Below the pieces are notes generated by a model. It was not told the origin of the DNA and made no database searches. It saw only the letters and a list, made by a program, of their open reading frames with translations. From the NCBI GenBank assembly GCA_023389895.1, contig JAEWDX010000124.1, forward strand, positions 1-10,895: a stretch of 10,895 nt of DNA, given 5' to 3'. Source of the stretch: Bacillota bacterium (GTDB taxonomy: Bacteria > Bacillota > Bacilli > Bacillales > Cytobacillaceae). This document shows, in pieces, positions 1-5,153 of the stretch (its first letter is position 1; every line of letters starts with the position of its first letter). A program made the translations under genes and the position numbers.

Positions 1-231
1 AACCGGAACAGGACGAGCCCAGCCAAAGCCAGCAATAAAAATAAGAATCGTCCCAATCGGATCGAGATGTTTAAGCGGATTTAATGTTATTCTTCCTTGG
101 TTTTTTGCAGTTGGATCACCAAATTTAAAAGCTACATAAGCATGTGAAAATTCATGGACAGTAAAAGCAATCATTAAAGTAATAGCAACAAATGGCAGTT
201 CTTGAAAAGAAAACGCTAAAAATCGTTCCAA
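1..231 (-). CDS. ywhC: Site-2 protease family protein (YwhC-like, peptidase M50), N-terminal part
   Basis: This is the first 77 codons of an intramembrane zinc metalloprotease; the rest lies beyond the left edge. The reading frame stays open to base 1. The translation contains the M50 signature HEFSHA (the HExxH zinc site, about residues 30-35) inside a hydrophobic helix, then the NPLKHLDPIGT stretch typical of short bacterial site-2 proteases, and a further hydrophobic segment with GFGWARPVPV. The start is a TTG at 229-231, with AAGGGG 8 bases upstream on the minus strand; I see no ATG start with comparable support. The protein should lie in the cytoplasmic membrane. In B. subtilis the homologue sits beside the 4-OT tautomerase gene, as here, where the two are divergent. 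Family assignment is firm; the natural substrate is unknown to me. Confidence 0.88.
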   Translation of the reverse strand, partial: MERFLAFSFQELPFVAITLMIAFTVHEFSHAYVAFKFGDPTAKNQGRITLNPLKHLDPIGTILIFIAGFGWARPVPV

Positions 232-287
232 ACACAAAACCCCTTTTTAAGAAGAATGTAATTCTACTTTCCCGCTGCAATTATATA

Positions 288-317
288 AGTATATAAAAGT
301 ATACACGAAATTTACAA
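288..317 (-). promoter_or_regulatory. Probable sigma-A promoter of the site-2 protease gene
   Basis: On the minus strand, TTGTAA (317-312) and TATACT (293-288) are separated by 18 bases, about 57 bases before the TTG start. A second TATACT lies at 303-298 as part of an AGTATA direct repeat, so the exact -10 is uncertain. Motif-level evidence only. Confidence 0.4.
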
Positions 318-427
318 GAAAGGGAAAGATAGCATGCTGTTTGAAAACGGTCTTATTATTCTTGCACAATAAGGTGAAATATGAAAAACTACTATGGATA
401 ATACATCGAATAAAGGAGAATCATGCC

Positions 428-613
428 ATGCCATATGTAACAGTAAAAATGCTTGAAGGACGTACAGAGGAGCAAAAGAAAGCACTTGTTGAAAAAGTGA
501 CAGCGGCCGTTCATGAAGCAGCAGGAGCGCCAAAGGAAAACATCGTTGTCTTTATCGAAGAAATGCCGAAAAATCACTACGCGGTTGGCGGCAAACGACT
601 AAGTGATAAATAA
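428..613 (+). CDS. ywhB: 2-hydroxymuconate tautomerase family protein (4-oxalocrotonate tautomerase, YwhB-like)
   Basis: A 61-residue member of the 4-OT family, the usual size for these cytoplasmic enzymes, which catalyse enol-keto tautomerisation with the N-terminal proline as general base. The protein begins MPYVTVKMLEGR: Pro1 (after Met removal) and Arg11 of the active site are both present. The position of the Pseudomonas enzyme's second arginine (39) holds valine, and Phe50 is replaced by Tyr, as I recall for the Bacillus YwhB type, so the physiological substrate probably differs from oxalocrotonate. The start is fixed by the need for Met-Pro and by AAGGAG at 413-418, 9 bases upstream. 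The frame is open further upstream to 341, but that start would bury Pro1 and has no ribosome site. The gene appears to be transcribed alone, ending at the terminator at 738-770. Confidence 0.93.
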   Translation: MPYVTVKMLEGRTEEQKKALVEKVTAAVHEAAGAPKENIVVFIEEMPKNHYAVGGKRLSDK

Positions 614-617
614 TTAA

Positions 618-734
618 TTTTTTAAAGAATTTATATTTTTTAATGCTTTAAATTTAAGCGCTAGAGACATTGGGGAAGCCTTGATTCAGTTAGGTAAGGA
701 TGAATTTGCTTATACGGCTGAATCGCATTTATAA
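618..734 (+). pseudogene. Coding-like remnant or very short ORF after ywhB, unrecognised
   Basis: One plus-strand frame is open for 38 codons and closes with TAA at 732-734, only 3 bases before the terminator stem. Its last 27 residues have ordinary protein composition (for example ARDIGEALIQLGKDEFAY), while its first dozen are Phe-rich and look like AT-rich intergenic DNA. There is no ATG, GTG or TTG start with a ribosome site near its beginning. The geometry of a stop followed at once by a terminator is that of a gene end, so this may be the 3' end of a gene whose body was deleted. I do not recognise the family. It could also be chance. Confidence 0.3.
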
Positions 735-737
735 ACC

Positions 738-770
738 AAAGACTTTGGAAAGAGTCCAAAGTCTTTTTTT
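738..770 (+). terminator. Rho-independent terminator downstream of ywhB
   Basis: GACTTTGGA (741-749) pairs perfectly with TCCAAAGTC (755-763) around a 5-base loop, extended by AAA/TTT, and runs into seven T. On the minus strand the same hairpin is followed by a weaker TTTGGTTTAT, so it may also serve ywgA, which converges from the right and ends at 801. Confidence 0.9.
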
Positions 771-800
771 ATGTTGTAAAACGATACTTTCGCAACAAAA

Positions 801-1325
801 TTAATGTTCTTTCAGATCGGCCTTCAAACGCAAGCAGTCAATATATTCGTAGGCAGCTTCAACTTCCTCGTCCGTATAACGCTGCTTACTTTTTAAAGTA
901 AAGACTCTTTCCTTTACTTCCTCCTTTGACAACGTATCGAAATAGAGAACTGTTGAAACAAGCTCTAAAAACCTTGAGCTTTGTTCATTCATATCGGTTA
1001 AACAAGCTTGAAGGTTTGGCATTTCAACCTCATTCAAACCCAAAAACTCTTTTCCGCTCTCTGTTAATGAATAACGGTACTGATAATATCCGCCCTTCTT
1101 CTCCTTCATTTCATTCAAAAAACCCATATTACATAATTCCTCAACCCTTAAAGTCAATTCCTCGGAATATGGCCCGTAGAAATGAAATTGAAACTTCTCC
1201 TGAAAAGGGAAAGCCATTTTTTTTGCAATAAAAACCATCTTTTGCAGCTTCTTTCGTCCGATTATTTCACTTGATGCTGCAATCGCCTGAATGATTTTGG
1301 CATGATCTTTTAACAAACTCTTCAT
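801..1325 (-). CDS. ywgA: YwgA family protein, small winged-helix-like protein
   Basis: A 174-residue soluble protein with no signal peptide or membrane segment. It matches the YwgA family of Bacillus by size, order and context; its function is not established. Visible features are GRKKLQKMVFIAKK (about residues 23-36), an aromatic strand FQFHFYGPYSEEL (about 45-57), then a helix and a MGFLNEM turn followed by YQYRYSLTESGKEFL, the pattern of a helix-wing-helix DNA- or protein-binding fold. The KLQK...YGPYSEEL layout resembles the Panacea/SocA (DUF4065) domain (see findings). The C-terminal half is charged and helical. Translation starts at ATG 1325, with GGAG about 6 bases upstream. The gene begins 19 bases after the ywfO stop, with no terminator between, so the two are almost certainly co-transcribed. 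Family call good, function open. Confidence 0.85.
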   Translation of the reverse strand: MKSLLKDHAKIIQAIAASSEIIGRKKLQKMVFIAKKMAFPFQEKFQFHFYGPYSEELTLRVEELCNMGFLNEMKEKKGGYYQYRYSLTESGKEFLGLNEVEMPNLQACLTDMNEQSSRFLELVSTVLYFDTLSKEEVKERVFTLKSKQRYTDEEVEAAYEYIDCLRLKADLKEH

Positions 1326-1344
1326 CTCCTACTCCAAAGTCTCT

Positions 1345-2646
1345 CTACCCTATTTCTAGCAGCTTTCGAATGGCCTTTTTTATAGTTGGCTTCGTTTTTT
1401 CATCTTGAAGAAAATCTGCAGGATAATATAGTTTATGATCGGTTCTTCTTTTCCCTGAAATCGCGTCAACAATCGCTGATTCACGGGAAAGCTCATGAAT
1501 TTCTCCATTTTTCATTAATAATTGAATGGGCAACCGCTCCTCTTCTTCACCAGGGCGGTAAAAATCATACGGAAGATCAGAGGAAGAATCGACAACTAAA
1601 TAGTATTCTGGATCAATCCCTGCTTTTTCAAATAAATTGTAAAGCTCTGATAGCTTCTTATATTCCTTTGCCGGATCAAACTCGACATATTTAAACAAAT
1701 TCCGATTCATAAAGCGAGTGCAAAGATCGCGAAGAATAAAATCCGCTTCCTCCTGCCACATTTGAAAATAATAGAGAATCACGGCCTCATCAAGCTTAAG
1801 GTAATCTTCGACTGTCATGTTACCATTGAACATCGAATAAAAATGGGCTGGATGCGATTTAAAGGAATAGCCTTGCTGATGCAAATGCTTTGCCCGATGC
1901 AATATTTTTGTCAAAATGACTTCCGCACTGCGCGTAACAGGATGAAAGTATACTTGCCAATACATTTGATAGCGGCTCATAATATAGTCTTCAACAGCAT
2001 GCATTCCACTTTGTTTAATGACAACCTGGTCCTCCTTAGGCTGCATCACACGTAAAATCCGCTCCATATCAAAATGGCCATAGCTGACTCCTGTAAAATA
2101 AGCATCTCTTTGCAAATAGTCCATCCTGTCTGCATCAATTTGACTGGAGATTAGGCTAACAACTAATTTATTTTTCGAGGTTTTAGCAATAACTTCCGCG
2201 ACTTTCGCTGGAAAATCCTTACTCACTCGTCGTAAAATTTGATTGACTTCTGTTTCACCGAGAATAATGGCTCTCGTATAATATTCATGATCAAAATCGA
2301 ACACTTTTTCAAAGGAATGGGAAAATGGGCCATGCCCTAAATCATGCAGGAGTGCTGCGCATAAAGAGAGCATTCGATCTTCTTCATTCCACTCAGGTCT
2401 TCTATGAAAAACATCATCTGCAATTCGGCGAATGATTTCGTACACACCAAGAGAATGATTAAAGCGGCTATGCTCTGCCCCGTGAAAGGTTAAATAGGTC
2501 GTACCAAGCTGCTTTATTCGTCTTAGCCTCTGAAACTCCTTCGTTCCGATTAAATCCCAGATCACTCGATCCCTAACATGGACATAGCGGTGAACAGGAT
2601 CTTTAAAAACTTTTTCTTCTCGCAACTTCTCAACCGAGTATGCCAT
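1345..2646 (-). CDS. ywfO: HD-domain nucleotide hydrolase, dGTPase-like (YwfO)
   Basis: A 433-residue cytoplasmic HD-superfamily phosphohydrolase, the same length I recall for B. subtilis YwfO; relatives such as Enterococcus EF1143 act as dNTP triphosphohydrolases. The metal site is complete: H64 in HSRFNHSLGVYE, the H101-D102 pair in LLHDLGHGPFSH, and D171 in QIDADRMDYL. The N-terminal KDPVHRYVHV and FQRLRRIKQLG segments are family hallmarks. The C-terminal 200 residues are helical and less conserved. The start is ATG 2644-2646, with GGAGG at 2653-2657, 6 bases upstream. The frame extends to 2706, but those 20 residues overlap the promoter and have no ribosome site. It is the first gene of an operon with ywgA. 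The likely role is trimming dNTPs or related nucleotides; the exact substrate here is inference. Confidence 0.92.
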   Translation of the reverse strand: MAYSVEKLREEKVFKDPVHRYVHVRDRVIWDLIGTKEFQRLRRIKQLGTTYLTFHGAEHSRFNHSLGVYEIIRRIADDVFHRRPEWNEEDRMLSLCAALLHDLGHGPFSHSFEKVFDFDHEYYTRAIILGETEVNQILRRVSKDFPAKVAEVIAKTSKNKLVVSLISSQIDADRMDYLQRDAYFTGVSYGHFDMERILRVMQPKEDQVVIKQSGMHAVEDYIMSRYQMYWQVYFHPVTRSAEVILTKILHRAKHLHQQGYSFKSHPAHFYSMFNGNMTVEDYLKLDEAVILYYFQMWQEEADFILRDLCTRFMNRNLFKYVEFDPAKEYKKLSELYNLFEKAGIDPEYYLVVDSSSDLPYDFYRPGEEEERLPIQLLMKNGEIHELSRESAIVDAISGKRRTDHKLYYPADFLQDEKTKPTIKKAIRKLLEIG

Positions 2647-2677
2647 GATCAGCCTCCAATAAAGTTTACTTCCTTTT

Positions 2678-2706
2678 ATTATAGCCTGAACAGATGAGCA
2701 ATTCAC
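2678..2706 (-). promoter_or_regulatory. Probable sigma-A promoter of ywfO-ywgA
   Basis: A perfect TATAAT lies at 2683-2678 on the minus strand, 31 bases before the ywfO ATG. At 17 bases spacing the -35 is GTGAAT (2706-2701), which is weak. An inverted repeat GATCCT...AGGATC (2742-2747 and 2762-2767) lies further upstream, with no proven role. Confidence 0.5.
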
Positions 2707-2816
2707 TACAGAATTTCTGAAATTTCGCGGACTATCGACAAGATCCTATCTCTAAAAATACAGGATCACTGTACTCGTGTCATCCGCTCCCATCCACAAT
2801 GGACTTTATCGTAGCC

Positions 2817-2854
2817 AAAATTAAAAACCACCTTGAAACACGCTTCAAAGGTGA
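2817..2854 (-). terminator. Rho-independent terminator of the DUF1450 gene
   Basis: Read on the minus strand, CACCTT and AAGGTG form the stem base, continued past one mismatch by GAA/TTT around the loop GCGTG, followed by TTTTTAATTTT. It starts right after the stop at 2857 and isolates this gene from ywfO downstream. Confidence 0.8.
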
Positions 2855-2856
2855 TT

Positions 2857-3081
2857 TTACTTTTTAAGCTTTTTATTTATTTTTTCGACTAATTCTTCTT
2901 CTGTAAGGCTAGCTAGCGGACGATTATTTACAAAGGCAAATGTTTTTTTTCTGCCTGGTCCACAGTAAGACTGGCAACCTATTTCTATTTTTGCGTCTGG
3001 ATCAATTTCCTTTAGACGTGGAATTAGTGTTTTTAAGTTTACACCTAAACAATCGTCGCAAACACGAAATTCGTTTGCCAT
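2857..3081 (-). CDS. DUF1450 small four-cysteine protein (YuzB family)
   Basis: A 74-residue protein of the DUF1450/YuzB type, whose function is unknown to me. It carries four cysteines in two groups: C8 and C11 in VCDDC near the N-terminus, and C36 and C40 in GCQSYCGPG in the middle, followed by FAFVNNRPL and a charged C-terminal helix. The layout recalls thioredoxin-like [2Fe-2S] ferredoxins, so metal or Fe-S binding is a reasonable inference, unproven. The start ATG at 3079-3081 has AAAGGG about 11 bases upstream, a slightly long spacing; no better start is visible. It is monocistronic: a terminator follows the stop, and rsfA is divergent on the other side. I do not recall a DUF1450 gene between ywfO and rsfA in B. 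subtilis, so it may be a lineage-specific insertion or a moved paralogue. Confidence 0.85.
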   Translation of the reverse strand: MANEFRVCDDCLGVNLKTLIPRLKEIDPDAKIEIGCQSYCGPGRKKTFAFVNNRPLASLTEEELVEKINKKLKK

Positions 3082-3390
3082 ATTGATTACAACCCTTTCT
3101 TCGGACTTTCTTTATATTTTCTAAATCGTTATTTTACCGTTATCTTCAATTTTTCAATAGTTGGCTCTTGCTGTATTTTACAGCTTCTTGCTTACTAATG
3201 CAAGCCGATGATCTTTCACTATAACTGTTATAAGTTACTTTATTTACAATACCTATCTATTGAAAAAATGAGCCATTTGCGAAAAATAATCTACTATCCT
3301 TTTAAAACAATTTGTATAATTTTTTGCCAAAGTGTCCATCCTTAAAATATAGCAGTAAAAATGTAATTAATTGAATTGGGAGTTGAGATT
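3082..3390. other. Divergent intergenic region between the DUF1450 gene and rsfA
   Basis: No gene is visible on either strand. The region should hold two divergent promoters. For the minus gene, a TAAAAT with TTGAAA 15 bases upstream lies near 3130-3157 (weak). For rsfA, two readings exist: a sigma-F-like GTATA (3314-3318), 15 bases, GTCCATCCT (3334-3342), and a sigma-A-like TTGCCA (3324-3329), 18 bases, TATAGC (3348-3353). A perfect TATAAT at 3315-3320 lacks a usable -35. The middle contains stacked inverted repeats, listed separately. Confidence 0.4.
3163..3206. repeat. Nested inverted repeats between the DUF1450 gene and rsfA
   Basis: GCTGTA (3170-3175) and TACAGC (3179-3184) form a 6-bp hairpin with a TTT loop. 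Next to it CTTGC (3187-3191) pairs with GCAAG (3200-3204). Outer GGC...TTGC and GCAA...GCC segments could instead close a larger stem. No T-run follows on either strand, so this does not look like a terminator; an operator or a structured leader is possible. Confidence 0.4.
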
Positions 3391-4122
3391 ATGAAAGTTC
3401 GTCAAGATGCATGGACTGAAGAAAATGATTTATTACTAGCCGAAACGGTTTTGCGGCATGTTAGAGAAGGCAGTACACAATTGAATGCGTTTGAGGAGGT
3501 TGGCGATAAGCTCGATCGAACTTCGGCAGCATGTGGATTCCGTTGGAATGCGGTTGTGAGGCATCAATATGAAAAGGCGCTTCAGCTGGCGAAGAAACAG
3601 CGTAAGCAAAGACAGCGGATATTAGGAAAGGATCAAGGCGGAAAGAAAAAATTACTTTATAGTCCAGTTGTTCCATCAACTACCGAAATAGAGGCAGCGG
3701 TTATTTCATCCAATCCGATGATTGAACAAGAAAATTCTGCGGATGATTTAACGATGACAGAAGTAATAATTGATGCCGTTCCAAGTAATGAGACCTATTA
3801 TGCGCCAGTGACAGAAATCAATCTTGAACATGTCATCTCATACTTACAAACTTTAAAACATTCAAGTATCCAACTAGATATTTTAAGAAATGAGAATGAA
3901 AGATTGAAGCGCGAAAATGCGCAGATTAAGAGCCGTAATGAGGAATTAGAAGGAAAAATCAATCATTTAGAACGAAATTCAGTTTCCATACAGGAAGACT
4001 ACGAAACATTAATGAAAATTATGAACCGTGCGCGCAAGCTTGTCCTCTTCGAAGAGGAAGAAAAGCCGGCAACGAAGTTCAAGATGGATCGAAATGGTAA
4101 TCTTGAAAAATTAGCTGAGTAG
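3391..4122 (+). CDS. rsfA: Prespore-specific transcriptional regulator RsfA
   Basis: A 243-residue Myb/SANT-like DNA-binding protein, close to the RsfA family length (about 250). The N-terminal domain (about residues 5-57) has the expected aromatic skeleton, W8...FRW 50-52, with TEENDLLLAETV and EVGDKLDRTSAACGFRWN. A basic stretch follows (KKQRKQRQR, about 68-76), then an acidic low-complexity linker (about 98-140) and a long coiled coil (about 143-213, with leucines in LRNENERLKRENAQIK), which suggests dimerisation. In B. subtilis RsfA is made in the forespore under sigma-F and tunes sigma-F target genes. The paralogue YlbO/GerR is similar, but position next to lipL-pta favours RsfA. The start is ATG 3391 with GGGAG 8 bases upstream; the TTG at 3376, also in frame, lies before the ribosome site. 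It is monocistronic and ends at the terminator at 4186-4236. Confidence 0.92.
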   Translation: MKVRQDAWTEENDLLLAETVLRHVREGSTQLNAFEEVGDKLDRTSAACGFRWNAVVRHQYEKALQLAKKQRKQRQRILGKDQGGKKKLLYSPVVPSTTEIEAAVISSNPMIEQENSADDLTMTEVIIDAVPSNETYYAPVTEINLEHVISYLQTLKHSSIQLDILRNENERLKRENAQIKSRNEELEGKINHLERNSVSIQEDYETLMKIMNRARKLVLFEEEEKPATKFKMDRNGNLEKLAE

Positions 4123-4185
4123 AGGAAAATCAAGAAAACCATTCCTCTTGGGAGAGGGGAAAAGGCATTGTCCTCGATTAAGAAA

Positions 4186-4236
4186 GGGGGTTTCTCCCAG
4201 TCAATGATTGACGGAAAGAAACCCCCATTTTACTTT
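4186..4236. terminator. Large terminator between convergent rsfA and lipL
   Basis: GGGGGTTTC (4186-4194) pairs with GAAACCCCC (4218-4226). The interior continues with TCC/GGA and a GTCAA (4200-4204) / TTGAC (4208-4212) tip, giving a long interrupted stem. ATTTTACTTT follows on the plus strand and CTTTCTTAAT on the minus strand, so it can stop both rsfA and the pta-lipL transcript. A small CCGCT/AGCGG hairpin (4239-4258) lies between it and the lipL stop. Confidence 0.88.
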
Positions 4237-4269
4237 AACCGCTTTATTTAGATAGCGGATTTTAAGCTT

Positions 4270-5106
4270 CTATCTCACTTCTGCTATTACTTTTTCATTT
4301 CGCTCTACGACTCGATTATAATAGCCTGCAAAAAGATTTGCCTCATCTTCTGTTAGCTCACCCATATAAAGATGCTTGCCTTTATTTTTTAAAGCGTGTA
4401 GGAGGCGAATCATAACATCCTGGATCGTCAAATCCCTCTGTAATAATTCAGTTAACGAAGCCATCACTGCTGGATTAATGACAGGGTATTGATATTTCGT
4501 TTCTTCATTTTTTTGGGAAATTGTATAGAATTCCTTAATCACCTTTGCTCGTGTACTTCCACTTCCGTTTACACAAAGATAAATTTGCACAGCAACCCCA
4601 TTGCGTAAACGCCTTTGCGAAATGCCTGCAAACTTTTTGCCATCGATGCTTAAGTCATAGCTTCCCGGACAATAGGAACCCGTGATTTCTCGCGCCTCAA
4701 TCAAAATAGGAAAGTCTGAAAACATTTCTTGAACCAATCGCCACATTGCCTCATAACCGCGATTAATATCAATGCCTTTTTCGTTCTCTGGAAAGATGAG
4801 TGTTATATTTAATACCCCTTCATCAAGCACAACGGCAAGACCGCCAGAATTTCTGACAATGATATCATATCCTTGATTTTCTATGTATTGCAGCCCTTCC
4901 TTTAAGTAAGGCAGCTTCGTATCCTGTATGCCAAGAACGATTGTATCCCGATGGACCCATGCTCTTACTGTCGGTGGAGCCATCCCACCCCCAACTGCTG
5001 CACATAAAGCATCATCCATCCCAAACGAATACAATGCATTTAAATGGATACCTTGAATGGACTGATCAATAATCCTCCATTGCTCCTGCTGTAATAATTC
5101 ATGCAT
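4270..5106 (-). CDS. lipL: Octanoyl-[GcvH]:protein N-octanoyltransferase LipL (lipoate ligase fold)
   Basis: A 278-residue cytoplasmic protein of the BPL/LplA/LipB fold; B. subtilis LipL (YwfL) is about the same size. LipL transfers the octanoyl group from GcvH to the E2 subunits of oxo-acid dehydrogenases, through a thioester on a cysteine, before LipA inserts sulfur. The catalytic cysteine is C146 in GSYCPGSYDLSI, aligned with the known active-site Cys near 150. The conserved lysine is in GKKFAGISQRR (157-158), and the substrate loop is RNSGGLAVVLDEGVLN (85-100). LipM is a related family, but position after pta and the CPGSYDLSI motif favour LipL. The start ATG 5104-5106 has AAGGAG 6 bases upstream. 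The gene follows pta by 47 bases with no terminator and is probably its operon partner. That spacer holds an imperfect palindrome abutting the ribosome site. Confidence 0.92.
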   Translation of the reverse strand: MHELLQQEQWRIIDQSIQGIHLNALYSFGMDDALCAAVGGGMAPPTVRAWVHRDTIVLGIQDTKLPYLKEGLQYIENQGYDIIVRNSGGLAVVLDEGVLNITLIFPENEKGIDINRGYEAMWRLVQEMFSDFPILIEAREITGSYCPGSYDLSIDGKKFAGISQRRLRNGVAVQIYLCVNGSGSTRAKVIKEFYTISQKNEETKYQYPVINPAVMASLTELLQRDLTIQDVMIRLLHALKNKGKHLYMGELTEDEANLFAGYYNRVVERNEKVIAEVR

Positions 5107-5119
5107 ATTTTTCTCCTTT

Positions 5120-5144
5120 GTGAATTTAATCGTGATTAATTCAC
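5120..5144. repeat. Imperfect palindrome between pta and lipL, next to the lipL ribosome binding site
   Basis: GTGAATTTAATC (5120-5131) and GATTAATTCAC (5134-5144) are inverted copies differing by one extra T, separated by 2 bases. In the pta-lipL mRNA this gives an approximately 11-bp hairpin with one bulge, ending one base before AAAGGAG of lipL. No T-run follows, so it is not a terminator. The flanks read TTGTGAA and TTCACA. Confidence 0.65.
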
Positions 5145-5153
5145 ATATTCCAC

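Noticed and set aside
283..303. AGTATA direct repeats near the left end
   Set aside because: Two short AT-rich units only; best explained as alternative -10 elements, not as an iteron or CRISPR-like array.
341..427. In-frame 29-codon extension of ywhB
   Set aside because: It has no ribosome site and would bury the catalytic N-terminal proline; ATG 428 has a good AAGGAG.
926..1231. Plus-strand open frame inside ywgA, and similar frames at 1386-1694, 1762-2055, 5533-5754, 5863-6090, 7838-8173 and 9896-10138
   Set aside because: All lie opposite clearly conserved genes, lack ribosome sites and have no recognisable protein features; they are antisense shadows.
2647..2706. In-frame upstream start for ywfO
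   Set aside because: The extension covers the TATAAT promoter and the GGAGG ribosome site; the 433-residue form from 2646 matches the family length.
2742..2767. Inverted repeat GATCCT...AGGATC upstream of ywfO
   Set aside because: Six-base arms with a 14-base loop and no T-run; too weak to call an operator or terminator on its own.
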